Assembly: GCA_020344215.1 (NCBI GenBank)
Contig: CP070815.1
Span: 2,418,254 to 2,482,253, forward strand
Reading direction: 5' to 3'
Length of the DNA: 64,000 bases
Origin: Gemmatimonadota bacterium
GTDB taxonomy: Bacteria > Gemmatimonadota > Gemmatimonadetes > Palauibacterales > KS3-K002
Every line of letters starts with the position of its first letter. The first letter of the stretch is position 1. The translations under genes and the position numbers were made by a program. Under the pieces are notes generated by a model that made no database searches, was not told the DNA's origin, and saw only the letters and a list, made by a program, of their open reading frames with translations. Shown piece by piece: positions 36,703-46,297 of the stretch.

Positions 36703-37749
36703 TCAAAGATGCTTCAACAGGAACTCGAGCTGATCGCCTACGCTTCTTTCGAAGTTTGCGCCAATATAGATATCGAAGTGGCCGATCGGATACCGTCTCA
36801 CTTCGGCGAGATCTCCTAACCTCTTCGCGGTTTTCTCTGCAGCGCTCACCGGGGCCAACTCGTCGTGCTCACAAATCTGCAGCAGGACCGGGCAGCGCAC
36901 TTTCTTGGCCTTGGTGACCGGCCTGTACTTGTCTCCCCGGATGGTGATACGAGCACAGACATCGTTGACATAACTCTCCGACGCAATCCTCGCGTAACCG
37001 TCATACGCACCTTCGATCTGCATGCAGGCGATGGTACCCGATCTTCCTACGATCGGGATCTTGTGGGGTGAGAGACCCAGCCAGGACCTGACCAGGTCGC
37101 GTTGTCCGTGCATGATGAGACGGAGGCCGTTCTTGATGCCCACCTTCCGATAGCTCTCCAGCGCAGCCGCACGACCATCCAGGCCCGGACATTGGGCGAC
37201 CACACAGGCGACCGTCTGATCCCTTGCAGCCGCCTCGATAACGTACCCTCCGCTTGCCGAGGTCCCCCACAGCGCGATCTTCGCCGGGTCGATCCGCTCG
37301 AGGCCCCGAGCACAGGCGACCGCCGCCGCGTAGTCCTGCAACTGGTACGGGATCCACACCAGCTGGCGCGGCTCACCCTCGCTCTCGCCAAAATGCCGGT
37401 AGTCAAATGCGAGCACGCCAAGGCCGGCTTGTTGAAAACGGAGGGCATAAGATTCCAGGAGCATATCCTTGGTGCCCCCAAAACCATTACCCATGACTAT
37501 GCAGGGAACCGGAGTGGACAGATCCTCAGGCAGATACAACCATGCGCTCAGTGACGTCCCTCCGACATCAAAACTCACATCTCGTCTTGACCGAGGTGGC
37601 TTGTACTCTTCTCCCTTACTCGCGATCGCGCGTCCCAAGCGTTGTCTTGGCACCGAGATACCAGGAACAAGAGCGACGATCAACAGGTAGAGGACGAACA
37701 ATCCAACGATGAAGCCGAGAACTTGAAGAATACTCATTACTATGCTCAT
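36703..37749 (-). CDS. Membrane-anchored alpha/beta hydrolase
   Basis: 348 aa from ATG 37749 with AGAGAGG upstream. One N-terminal helix (LGFIVGLFVLYLLIVALVPG) anchors it. The hydrolase fold has GNGFGGTKDML as oxyanion loop, nucleophile elbow GTSASGG (Ser near residue 166), an acid probably in CEHDELAP and His in PIGHFDIY. It resembles the FrsA/dienelactone hydrolase group. Substrate unknown. First gene of an operon with the ADOP permease downstream. Confidence 0.82.
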   Translation of the reverse strand: MSIVMSILQVLGFIVGLFVLYLLIVALVPGISVPRQRLGRAIASKGEEYKPPRSRRDVSFDVGGTSLSAWLYLPEDLSTPVPCIVMGNGFGGTKDMLLESYALRFQQAGLGVLAFDYRHFGESEGEPRQLVWIPYQLQDYAAAVACARGLERIDPAKIALWGTSASGGYVIEAAARDQTVACVVAQCPGLDGRAAALESYRKVGIKNGLRLIMHGQRDLVRSWLGLSPHKIPIVGRSGTIACMQIEGAYDGYARIASESYVNDVCARITIRGDKYRPVTKAKKVRCPVLLQICEHDELAPVSAAEKTAKRLGDLAEVRRYPIGHFDIYIGANFERSVGDQLEFLLKHL

Positions 37750-37921
37750 TGCTGCACCTCTCTAGCCTGCCGTCCTCGCCGGTTGATCCAGCGCCACGCC
37801 CCGGGCGCCGGCGAGCGCCCCCGCCTCTCGCGCCACACCGAGCTTGCCGGAAGAGCCAGGGAGAATCAGTCCCCTCCGGCCGACGGGCGTTCACTGGAGA
37901 ATGATAGACAGGGCTGCCTAC

Positions 37922-37957
37922 AAAGAGAAAGGCACCGCCCAGTAACAGCGCGGTGCC
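37922..37957 (-). terminator. Intrinsic terminator after the TPR lipoprotein gene
   Basis: On the minus strand a GGCACCGC/GCGGTGCC stem (37957-37950 and 37938-37931) with an 11-base loop is followed by TTTCTCTTT (37930-37922). It lies 65 bases past the stop of the 38022 gene. Confidence 0.7.
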
Positions 37958-37985
37958 TAGCTTCTCTGCGGTGCCTAGCTTCTCT
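37950..37985. repeat. 18-bp tandem duplication overlapping a terminator arm
   Basis: Two exact adjacent copies of an 18-base unit starting GCGGTGCCTAG and ending TTCTCT (37950-37967, 37968-37985). Each copy carries one terminator arm, so either copy could pair with the opposite arm at 37931-37938. Looks like local slippage. Confidence 0.75.
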
Positions 37986-38021
37986 AGTGAGAGTTCGGCT
38001 GCACGACCGCCGAGTTCCCTC

Positions 38022-39698
38022 CTAAGCGCCGGAACTGCGGTCCACAGCGAGGTAGGCCCTCGCGTGTCCTAGCCGCTCCCTTTCCGTATCGGCCTTCGCC
38101 GTTACTTCGAGGAGGGTCCGGTAGTATCTCGCGGCCAGCGCCGCATCTCCAGCCAACTCGGCCGCCCGACCGGCGCCGTACAGGCTGTTGAACCGGTTGG
38201 GGCTTCGATCGAGTGCGGCCTCGTACTCGGCGAGCGCTTCCCTCGCCTGGCCTAGCTCGAGCAGCATATCGGCGAGCAGCTCGCGCGCCGGTAAGACCTC
38301 ACCCGGAGTTATCGGGTGCTTCTCGGTCCCCGCCTCGAGCTGCGCGGCAGCGCGCACGGTCGACAGCGCTTGCTGTGGAGATCCTTGCTCAAACTGCAGC
38401 CAGGCGAGCGCCGACAGCCGCTGAATCTCGACCTGTGTCCCCCAATACGCATTGCCTGCAGAGACCTGCTCCTGCATCGCAGCCAGCGTCTCGAGGTCAG
38501 CACGGGCCTGGTCGAACCGACCGCTCCGCGCCGCGCCCAGTGCTCGGGCGAAGTAGGTGATCGCCTCCATCGCGGGCGCCGTCTCCCACGGGTAGGCGCT
38601 CGGCAAGCGCGCCTCGAGATCCGCTGCCGCACCCCACATCTGGCGCTCGAGAGCGAGGCGTGCGGGAACCGCTGCGAAGGTGTAGGCGCTGGCAAAGTGC
38701 GCCTGGTACGGCGGCTCCACGCCTTCCAGCTCCTTCAGCACGTCCAGCGCTCTCTCGTCTTCGGCACCCTGGAGGAACGCGTAGGCCAGGTAGTCCAGCG
38801 CGTGGAAATAGTGCAACGAGGTCTCGGCGCCCACCGGGCGCTTCAGCGCCGCGTCCGCCGACCGACGGTTCCAGTCGATCGACTCCTGCCACAGGCCCAG
38901 GCGCGTGAAGGTATGCGTCGGCATGTGAAGCGCGTGGGGAATGTCGGGTGCGACCTTCCCGTAGCTCCGGGCTACGTCCACCGCCAAGGAAGAGAGCTCC
39001 GGATTGTCGTAGGCGTGGATGATGTAGTGGTGTGCACCCGGGTGATCGGGAATCGCCGCTAGCACCTGTTCCGCCATCGCGCCGGCCCCCCGCTGCTTGC
39101 CGTACGTCTTGTCACCGGGGTCGACCGTACCGAGCTGGGCAAGGGCGTAAAAGGCCGTTCCCTCGGGGTCGTCCGTGTATTTCTCGTGGAACGCTCGCCA
39201 ACCCGCTTCGAACGCGACCAGGTTCGGCCTCTCCGAGTCGCCGCGACCCGCCTCGTAGTACGCCGCCAATGCATCGACGTACGCCAACTCGCGGTCGCTG
39301 CCAGCCATGCTCCGAGCTTTCTCGAGCAACGCTCGCCCACTATCAAACCGCGCCTCGCTGGGTGGGTCGGACCACAGCGGGTGCACGACCGTCATCGCCT
39401 GCCCCCAGTGGCCCATGGCGCAGTCCGGGTCCGCCGCGGTCGCCTCCGCGAAGGCGGATTCCGCATCCTCGTACGTCATGCTGTGGAGCAGTGCCAGGCC
39501 CCGACCCAGATGGACGGCGGCCTCATCGCTACACGAGTGAGTCAACTGCACTGTTCCGAGCGGCGCTCCTGACAAGTCGGTCACTTCGATCGCCGCTGCG
39601 GCGCCGGCGGAAAGATCGATATCCTCCGCCGGGCGCTCTCCCCCAGCACAGGCGGTCAGGACTAGCAGAGCCGCAGGGATCTTCGACGCATACCGCAT
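38022..39698 (-). CDS. TPR lipoprotein of unknown function
   Basis: 558 aa from ATG 39698 with GAGAGGAAAG upstream. Lipobox ALLVLTAC near residue 16. The body is tetratricopeptide helices: LGRGLALLHSMTYEDAESAF near the start, a family-typical middle with GAHHYIIHAYDNPELSSLA and HALHMPTHTFTRLGLWQES, and canonical TPRs at the end (EALAEYEAALDRSPNRFNSL). The HAYD and HMPTHTF segments belong to a known but uncharacterised family of bacterial TPR proteins. No operon partner; a terminator follows. Confidence 0.8.
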   Translation of the reverse strand: MRYASKIPAALLVLTACAGGERPAEDIDLSAGAAAAIEVTDLSGAPLGTVQLTHSCSDEAAVHLGRGLALLHSMTYEDAESAFAEATAADPDCAMGHWGQAMTVVHPLWSDPPSEARFDSGRALLEKARSMAGSDRELAYVDALAAYYEAGRGDSERPNLVAFEAGWRAFHEKYTDDPEGTAFYALAQLGTVDPGDKTYGKQRGAGAMAEQVLAAIPDHPGAHHYIIHAYDNPELSSLAVDVARSYGKVAPDIPHALHMPTHTFTRLGLWQESIDWNRRSADAALKRPVGAETSLHYFHALDYLAYAFLQGAEDERALDVLKELEGVEPPYQAHFASAYTFAAVPARLALERQMWGAAADLEARLPSAYPWETAPAMEAITYFARALGAARSGRFDQARADLETLAAMQEQVSAGNAYWGTQVEIQRLSALAWLQFEQGSPQQALSTVRAAAQLEAGTEKHPITPGEVLPARELLADMLLELGQAREALAEYEAALDRSPNRFNSLYGAGRAAELAGDAALAARYYRTLLEVTAKADTERERLGHARAYLAVDRSSGA

Positions 39699-39882
39699 GG
39701 TGTTCTTTCCTCTCAGGACGTTGAGCCGGGTGGCGGCAGGCTGTGCCGTCAACCTCCACTGGACAACGAGCTATTGGCAAACGAGAACGGACAGCGATCG
39801 TTCTCCCCGGTCTTGACTGTGGGCGGGCGCCAACGAACGCTACTAGACGAGTCCGAGCCGAAAACCCCAGAATCGGTGGTAA

Positions 39883-40740
39883 ATGGCCAGAGATCGGATC
39901 TACAAGGCGACCTCTATCGGGCGACCGCTTGACCCCGCCTACCCCACGAACAAAGCCGTTCTGCTGATTGTTCCCTTCGCCGGCCTGCTCGCGGCCACGC
40001 TCGCGGGCCTTCGCGGGGCCGGCCTCGCGGATCTGGCCATCGCCGGGCTGGTCGGTATTGTGGTCGCTCTCGGCTCCTGGGCGTTGGCGCGAGAGCTCGC
40101 CCCCGACGACGAACCCGCCGCCTTTGTCAGCATGGCGTTCGCCTACGCCACGTTTCTCGTGGTCGGATCGCCCAGCATCCTGCTCTTATTCGCATGTCTG
40201 TTTCTCGCCCGCACTGTAGACCGTACCAGCGGGTTGCCGGCCCGCATCTCGGACTCGATCTTCGTCGCCGCGTTCAGCTTAGGGACGATGCACGCCACAC
40301 GCAGTCCGCTATTCGGCGCGGTTGCCGCTCTGGCGTTCGCTTTCGACGCCACGCTGCGCGACCCACTGCGTCGCCAGTGGATCTTCGCCGCCCTCTGCCT
40401 GGCCGGGGCGGGACTCTGGGCGGCCTGGTTCGGGACCGGCATCGACGACCTGGCGACGCCGAACGGAGTAACGTCCTGGCTCGTGGCGGCCATCGGCCTC
40501 GTCTACGCGGTTTCCTATCTCCGCACGCGCCAGGTGGAGTCGGTTGGCGATGCGACCGGCGTGACGCTGACTTTGTCGCGTGTGCGCGCCGGCATGCTGA
40601 TCGGTCTGCTTGTGGCCGTGCAGGCTTTGACGAGCGGCTCCTCCGGGACCGCTGATGCATCCGCCGTTTGGGCGACGCTGGCAGGCGTCGGGATCGCGGG
40701 ATTGAGGATGAAACCGCGACTTCAGGCGGGCCGTAGTTAA
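39883..40740 (+). CDS. Multi-pass membrane protein, unknown function
   Basis: 285 aa, ATG 39883. About eight hydrophobic helices, made mostly of A, L, V and G (for example ADLAIAGLVGIVVALGSWAL and AFAYATFLVVGSPSILLLFACLFLA). A charged hydrophilic tail ends it. Residues such as RxxxxLDPAYPTNKA at the front and RTVDRTSGLPARISDSIF in the middle are not from any family I know. Resembles a small polyprenyl or lipid-handling membrane protein only in general hydropathy. Single plus-strand gene between minus-strand ones. Confidence 0.65.
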   Translation: MARDRIYKATSIGRPLDPAYPTNKAVLLIVPFAGLLAATLAGLRGAGLADLAIAGLVGIVVALGSWALARELAPDDEPAAFVSMAFAYATFLVVGSPSILLLFACLFLARTVDRTSGLPARISDSIFVAAFSLGTMHATRSPLFGAVAALAFAFDATLRDPLRRQWIFAALCLAGAGLWAAWFGTGIDDLATPNGVTSWLVAAIGLVYAVSYLRTRQVESVGDATGVTLTLSRVRAGMLIGLLVAVQALTSGSSGTADASAVWATLAGVGIAGLRMKPRLQAGRS

Positions 40741-40880
40741 GAACCGTCCGACGTAGCTCGCCGTGTCGTTCCTCGAAGGCGTGGTCCGCGTCGAGGAGCA
40801 CCGGTGTCAGGTTCGCGCTGTCCGCCGCCTGCAGCGCCTACACCGGCGGCAGCGCGTGCGACTCGAGCGGCGTCCCGCTG
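40741..40880 (-). pseudogene. Possible C-terminal remnant of a prolyl oligopeptidase gene
   Basis: On the minus strand one frame reads PLESHALPPV, a stop, ALQAADSANLTPVLLDADHAFEER. This resembles the last catalytic region of S9 prolyl oligopeptidases, where a bound-substrate helix (ALQAA) precedes a strand (PVLL) and the His loop. The stop codon and lack of the rest mark it as debris. Similarity is judged by eye and is short. Confidence 0.3.
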
Positions 40881-40914
40881 TCTCCTTTTCAGCGAGAGGG
40901 TGCTCGACTTAGCG

Positions 40915-41931
40915 TTAGTCCCGCTCGCGGAGCGTGAGTTCAACCAGCCAATCTTCGAGCGTGTCGAGGTACTGCGGCGCGTAGTTGCGCCACTCGCGGG
41001 GCGAACGTGTCGCCTGCTCATTCAGGCAACCGGTCTCAGAGGTGATCAAGCCGTGATCGACGCCGGGGATGAGCACGACGCGGAAGTCGCGGTTCCCGGC
41101 GCGCTCGAGCGCCGCCCGGTAGGCCTCCGCCCCCTGGAACGGGTCGATCTGGGTGTCCTTCGCGCCGAAGAAGGCCAACACCGGGATCGTGATCCTCTCG
41201 ACAAGCGTGATCGGATCGAAGAAGGCTTTGCCTTCGGGATCGTACGCCTCCCAATCGTGCTCCGGCCTGACCGCCGTCACGAAACCGACGTCTGCGACGA
41301 CCGGGTTGGCGACCAGCGGCTCGGCGTGGGTCAGGTACTCCTCGTAACTCTGCGCGTTGAAGAGCCCGACGAAGTGCGCCTTGACTGCTTCCGCCTCCTC
41401 AAGCGACTGCCCCTCGCACAGGCACTGCGATTCTAGCAAGAAGGCGCTCTGATCGATGCTGTTTGCGCCTGGGTTCGAGGCCGCGATCATGAAGGCGACG
41501 TCAGGGTCCCGCGAGACGGCAAGCGGCATGACGTAACCTGCCTGGCTGATACCCCAGAGGCCGACCCGCCGGGGGTCGATGGCCGGGTGCGCCTTCAGGG
41601 TGGCCAGCGCGTCGAGCAGGACCTGAGCGCGCTGCTCAAACAGCGTTGCGCGATCGAACGCCGGCCGCGAGTCACCGTAGCCCGGCTTGTCATACACGAA
41701 GGTCGCGTAACCGGCGCGCGAGATACGCTCGCGGATCGCATTGTACATGCGTCGGAAGGCGGGCCCGTCGCCGTGCACGAGAATAATCGCAGGATGTGGT
41801 GCATCTCCCGACGGTAGCGTCAGCTCCCCGACCACGGTGAACTGGTCGGACTCGAAGGTAACCTCTTCACCGGAACCGCCCGCGCAGGAAAAGATGAGCA
41901 AGCCGGACAGAGCGAGAGCGAGCCGTCTCAT
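40915..41931 (-). CDS. Alpha/beta hydrolase lipoprotein
   Basis: 338 aa from ATG 41931. A GTG at 41973 overlapping the upstream ADOP stop (GTGA) would add 14 residues and cannot be excluded. Lipobox LSGLLIFSC near residue 15. Hydrolase motifs: LVHGDGPAFRR (oxyanion), GISQAGYVMPLAV (nucleophile Ser near residue 138), FGAKDTQIDP (acid) and PGVDHGLI (His). The family (including BAAT/dienelactone-like esterases) cleaves esters or thioesters in the periplasm. Follows directly on an ADOP gene, the second hydrolase-ADOP pair in this window. Confidence 0.85.
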   Translation of the reverse strand: MRRLALALSGLLIFSCAGGSGEEVTFESDQFTVVGELTLPSGDAPHPAIILVHGDGPAFRRMYNAIRERISRAGYATFVYDKPGYGDSRPAFDRATLFEQRAQVLLDALATLKAHPAIDPRRVGLWGISQAGYVMPLAVSRDPDVAFMIAASNPGANSIDQSAFLLESQCLCEGQSLEEAEAVKAHFVGLFNAQSYEEYLTHAEPLVANPVVADVGFVTAVRPEHDWEAYDPEGKAFFDPITLVERITIPVLAFFGAKDTQIDPFQGAEAYRAALERAGNRDFRVVLIPGVDHGLITSETGCLNEQATRSPREWRNYAPQYLDTLEDWLVELTLRERD

Positions 41932-41969
41932 GAATCTGTCGGATCCGGGGCGCATGTGGGCGACTCTTC

Positions 41970-44465
41970 TCACTCGGACCGGAAGGCGACTACCGGGTCG
42001 ACGCGCCAGGCGCGCCAGGCGGGGATCAGACAGGCCACCAGTGCGACGAGCGCGAAGAAGAGGCAGATGCTGACAAAGGTGGCCGGGTCGGTGGCTTCGA
42101 CCTCGAAGAGCAACGTTTGGATCAGCCTAGCGGCGCCGATCGCCCCGCCGATCCCGATGACCAAGCCCAGTCCGACGAGTGCGAAGCCCCGGCTCAGTAC
42201 CATCCCGAACACGTCGCGCCCCGTGGCGCCCAGCGCCATGCGGATCCCGATCTCGCGGTTGCGCTGTGCAACGTAGTAGGCAAGCACTCCGTAAAGCCCC
42301 AGCGCGGCGAGGAACAGGGCGAAGCCGGCGAAGAGCCCGAGCGCACTCATCACCGTTCGGGTAAATGACACCGAGCGGGATAACACCTCTTCCATGGTCG
42401 CCACGCCGGCAAGCGGGATGTCGGGGTCGAGCTCTCGCAGGATCGAGCGCAGCGGCCGGACGACCGATCCGGGGGCGGCAGCTGTACGCACGGCGATGCG
42501 CATGCTCCGCGCGGCCCGTTGGGGATAGGCGAAGTACATGACCATCGAGATATCCGAGTCGAGGCTCGACGCCTGCACGTCGCCAACCACGCCGACCACC
42601 CCCAAGAGCGCGGGCTCGCCGCCCGTGTCGATGGCTACCTGCCGGCCCAGCGGGTTCCGGTCCGGGAAGAGCGTCCGGGCCATCGTCTCACTGATGACGA
42701 CGACCGGAGGACCGCCCGGGACATCCGTCGCCTGAACGTCGCGGCCCTCCCGGATCGGGATGCCCAGCGCCTCGAAATAGCCGGGCATCACGATGCGCTG
42801 GAATGCCAGCCGCCACTCGGAGGCGTCGGCGGGTGGATTCGCCGGATCCCAGACGGCGACGTTGTTGCCTGGGTCCCTGATGGGAAGCCGGCTGATCAGA
42901 CCCACGTTGCGCACGCCCGGGATGGCGCGGACCCGCTCGGCCAGCTCGTCGAAGAACTGGAGGCGACTCTCCCCCGTTTCGTACTGGGCACGTGGCAGAC
43001 CGATCTCGGCAGTCAGGACGTTCTCGCTTTCGAATCCGGGGTCGACACCTCGCAGCAGGACGAAGCTGCGCAGCAGAAGTCCCGCGCCGACCAGCAGGAT
43101 GATGGACAGCGCTACCTGCACTATGACCAGACCGTTGCGGAAGCGCGTGCCGCCCGCGACCACGGAGCGGGCGCCGGCCTTCAGGTCCTCCGCCGGGTCC
43201 ACCCGCGCTGCCGACAGCGCCGGCGCCAGGCCGAACAGCAACACCGTCGCCAACGACAGGGCGAGGGCGAAGACCAGCACTTCCGCCTGGAGCCCTGCGG
43301 CGTCCAGGCCGAGGCGCGTCAGGGGCGTGGAGGCCACCAGCGACCGTTGCAGCGACACCGCGATAACCGTCCCCAGCGTGCCGGCGGCCAGCCCGAGCAC
43401 GGCGCTCTCCGTCAGAAGCTGCCGCACGAGCCGTCCGCCGCCCGCGCCCAGGGCGGATCGCATCGCCATCTCCGTTCGCCGGGCGGCACCGCGCGCCAAC
43501 ATCAGGCTCGCTACGTTCCCGCAAGCGATAAGCAGCACGAGCGCGATGGCCCCCATCAGCATGAGCAGGGTGGGCCGGAAGTTCTCGACGAACGCCTCCT
43601 GCATGCCTGCGAGAACGAGCCCCTTGTCCCGGTTCGACTCGGGGTACGTATCGGCGAGCCGGCGCATGATCAGATCGACCTCGGCCCGGGCCGCTGCCAG
43701 CGTCACATTGGAACGGAGACGGCCCACGACGAGCCAATTGTGGAACTGCCGCGCCGTGGAGTAGGCTTCGCCACGCACCATCGGCGCCCAGGCGTCCGCA
43801 TCTACGACGAACTCGAAGTCCGAGGGCCCGACGCCCACGATGGTCTGCGGCGTTCCATCCACCACCACAGCCGAGCCTATGACACCCGGGTCTCCGCCGA
43901 AGCGCCTCTGCCAGAACTCGTGGCTCAGCATCACGACCCGCTCGCCGCCCGGTTCGCCCTCCTCAGCCAAGAACTCGCGGCCGAGCTGCGGCAGCACACC
44001 CAGTGCATGGAAGAAACCGGGCGAGATCCAGGCGCCCGTGATGCGCTCGGGCTCACCGCCGCCCGTCACCGTGAACTGATTCCCGAACGGCGTGATCGCC
44101 GCCAACGACGCGAACGAGCTCGCCTCGTCACGCACGTCATAATAGTCCGGTGCGGAGACGGTCCAGCCGATACTACCGCCCGGCCACAGCGTGCGACCGA
44201 GCACGAGCCGATCCGAGTCCGGGAAAGGGAGAGCTTGGAATAGCGCCAGGTTGACGACGCTGAACATCGCCACGTTGGCGCCGATCCCTAAGCCCAACGT
44301 AAGCAGCGCCGCCATCACGAAGCCCTGTTGCTTGGCGAGCGAGCGGAAGGCGAACCGCACGTCCTGAGCCACGTCATCCGCCAGCCGCACACCCTTACCG
44401 CCCCCCAGCTCTTCACCCGGCCGCACCTCCCCGCGTCGCCGCGTCAGCCTCCGCCACCAGTGCAT
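41970..44465 (-). CDS. ADOP-type MacB/FtsX ABC permease
   Basis: 831 aa, complete. A cytoplasmic head of about 45 residues with RRLTRRRGEVRPG and VAQDVRFAFRSLAKQQGFVM, first helix LLTLGLGIGANVAMFSVVN, MacB periplasmic domain (REFLAEEGEPGGERVVMLSH, FWQRRFGGDPGVIGSAVVVD), FtsX domain 1 (VLLIACGNVASLMLARGAA), second periplasmic domain, FtsX domain 2 (YVAQRNREIGIRMALGATGR), and ending in RAWRVDPVVAFRSE. No ATPase gene beside it. Coupled to the following hydrolase gene. Confidence 0.9.
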   Translation of the reverse strand: MHWWRRLTRRRGEVRPGEELGGGKGVRLADDVAQDVRFAFRSLAKQQGFVMAALLTLGLGIGANVAMFSVVNLALFQALPFPDSDRLVLGRTLWPGGSIGWTVSAPDYYDVRDEASSFASLAAITPFGNQFTVTGGGEPERITGAWISPGFFHALGVLPQLGREFLAEEGEPGGERVVMLSHEFWQRRFGGDPGVIGSAVVVDGTPQTIVGVGPSDFEFVVDADAWAPMVRGEAYSTARQFHNWLVVGRLRSNVTLAAARAEVDLIMRRLADTYPESNRDKGLVLAGMQEAFVENFRPTLLMLMGAIALVLLIACGNVASLMLARGAARRTEMAMRSALGAGGGRLVRQLLTESAVLGLAAGTLGTVIAVSLQRSLVASTPLTRLGLDAAGLQAEVLVFALALSLATVLLFGLAPALSAARVDPAEDLKAGARSVVAGGTRFRNGLVIVQVALSIILLVGAGLLLRSFVLLRGVDPGFESENVLTAEIGLPRAQYETGESRLQFFDELAERVRAIPGVRNVGLISRLPIRDPGNNVAVWDPANPPADASEWRLAFQRIVMPGYFEALGIPIREGRDVQATDVPGGPPVVVISETMARTLFPDRNPLGRQVAIDTGGEPALLGVVGVVGDVQASSLDSDISMVMYFAYPQRAARSMRIAVRTAAAPGSVVRPLRSILRELDPDIPLAGVATMEEVLSRSVSFTRTVMSALGLFAGFALFLAALGLYGVLAYYVAQRNREIGIRMALGATGRDVFGMVLSRGFALVGLGLVIGIGGAIGAARLIQTLLFEVEATDPATFVSICLFFALVALVACLIPAWRAWRVDPVVAFRSE

Positions 44466-44627
44466 GTGTGCCTCTCCGGGTTGTGCCAGCCCACGCCGCG
44501 GCCGGCCGGCGCTTGGTCTCAGCGCAACCTACCACGATCATCAATCCGTACGATTTCGCGGCGGCGCGGTTTCCGCTGCCGGGCGAACTTGGTGGCCGGC
44601 TGGTAGCGCGCTGCCTCTGGCACCCCC

Positions 44628-45911
44628 TCATCTCCGCCTGATCCAGTGCCAGACCGCCGCGCCGGCGAACGCGAGCAAGATCCAGTCGAGCGGTACTCGA
44701 TAGCGGGACATGTAGGCGACCACATAGTAGATGAGAGGATAGGTCGCGAGAGGTATCAAGAGCGCCGCGCGCTCCGGTATCGCCATCGCCGGAAGGGTCC
44801 GCCAGGCACCCAACAGCGCCAGAAGCGTGAGCGCGGTGAATCCCGCGGCTACGGGCGGCGCGTGCAAAGGCCCAAACCAGAAGTGAATCACGCGCGACGC
44901 TGTCAGCCGTGCAAATTCCCCCGGATGTGACCTGATCCACTCCAGGGCCTCACGCCCCGCCGCCCGCATGTACGCGACCTCACCCAGCTCCCGGACCAAC
45001 AGCGCTTCCCTTTCGTGCGTGCGCGGATGGCGATGTTCCTCCCGTGCGTCCATCACGTCCATCGCCGCGGCGGCGCCCTCGTGATTACCCATGCGCAGTT
45101 CCAGGCCCAGATTGCTGCGGATGAAGAAGACCTCCTGGAACCTGGCATAGTTCCGCACGCCCCAGGGGACGCAGGCGAGCAGAAGGCCCAAAGCCATCAC
45201 CCCCGAAAGGACCCACTTTTGGCGATCGCGGCTGAACCACAGCTCGAACGCCATGCAGCCCAGCACGACAGGCAGGAGCGCAGGCTGGAGATGAAAAGTC
45301 ACGCCAGCCACCAGCCCGAGCAGGAGAGAACCGGGGTGTGAGCCGAGTCCCACGGTCCAGCGCCGCAGGAAGGCGACGAGCAACAGGCCCAGCGCGATGG
45401 CGGTGAGCGCTTCAACATACCCGGGCCACGTCGCGATCAGGGCGCCGGCGAGGCCGGCGAGCACGCCGGCCTCGCGGCCGACGCCGAGCCTGCCGGCAAG
45501 CCAGGGAAGCATGGCGTACACCGCGCACTCGGCCGCGATCCTGACCAGCCATGCCGCATAACCCGCCGCCAGACCCATCCCGAACAGGCGCCAGATCAGC
45601 GCAATGATGGCGGGCATGATCGGCGGAAGGTGGGCCGTGGGTCCGGTGGGAATGAGGTAGGGATCGGCGAACTCGCCTCGCTCGACCAGCGAGTACGCTG
45701 TGGCCTCCATCTCCCAGCGCGTGTGCGGCAGTATGTAGCGATCCGGAACTCGGATCAGGAAGAACCCGCGAATCGCGAAGGCGAGAAGAAAGATGACGAT
45801 GAAGGATCGCCAGGATGAGCGGGCCAGCCAACCCACGACAGCCCGCGCGGGTTCCAGAACATCTTGCCCGGGGCCTGCCGGTGTCGCAGAGGGAAGCCTG
45901 GTCATCGTCAA
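44628..45911 (-). CDS. GT39/ArnT-like membrane glycosyltransferase
   Basis: 427 aa with about ten membrane helices. After the first helix the sequence RVPDRYILPHTRWEMEATAYSLVERGEFADP carries the acidic residues expected in the first periplasmic loop of GT-C glycosyltransferases (mannosyltransferase/ArnT type). HLPPIMPAIIALIWRLFG and a later LLACVPWGVRNYARF also fit. GT-C enzymes move a sugar from a polyprenyl-phosphate donor to protein or lipid outside the membrane. Substrates unknown. The soluble C-terminal domain is short. Lone gene. Confidence 0.75.
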   Translation of the reverse strand: MTMTRLPSATPAGPGQDVLEPARAVVGWLARSSWRSFIVIFLLAFAIRGFFLIRVPDRYILPHTRWEMEATAYSLVERGEFADPYLIPTGPTAHLPPIMPAIIALIWRLFGMGLAAGYAAWLVRIAAECAVYAMLPWLAGRLGVGREAGVLAGLAGALIATWPGYVEALTAIALGLLLVAFLRRWTVGLGSHPGSLLLGLVAGVTFHLQPALLPVVLGCMAFELWFSRDRQKWVLSGVMALGLLLACVPWGVRNYARFQEVFFIRSNLGLELRMGNHEGAAAAMDVMDAREEHRHPRTHEREALLVRELGEVAYMRAAGREALEWIRSHPGEFARLTASRVIHFWFGPLHAPPVAAGFTALTLLALLGAWRTLPAMAIPERAALLIPLATYPLIYYVVAYMSRYRVPLDWILLAFAGAAVWHWIRRR

Positions 45912-46297
45912 GCGGGCAAAACCGACCAGACAGAGCGCCGGTAGGCTTCGCCGATGAGCCGGCTGAGGGCGTGCATCGACCGCTCCACCGAAGGAGGACT
46001 CATGGTGGGGCTGCTACAACATGTGACGTGCTCACTCAGCGGGCAACGAGCGAGGGCAACCGACATTAGTGCGGCACGCTTAGCGAAGATGACACGCCAG
46101 CCGACGACCCGAACGCCTGAGCTCTGGGGTACTCTTCAAGTTCGGCACGGTTCGTCCAAGCGCGCCAGCGCATCCCCGCAGGGGCTATTTGGAAGGTCGC
46201 GAAACCTGGGAGTGGCACAGTCGTACGGCAGACTGTAAAGCAACCCGGGCCCCGGCCATCCAGTCGATAGATCCTGGCTTCTGATCGATGGTGCGAG
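45912..46297. other. Intergenic stretch without recognised content
   Basis: About 385 bases between two divergent membrane-protein genes. I see no gene, tRNA or terminator; it presumably holds both promoters. Confidence 0.35.
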
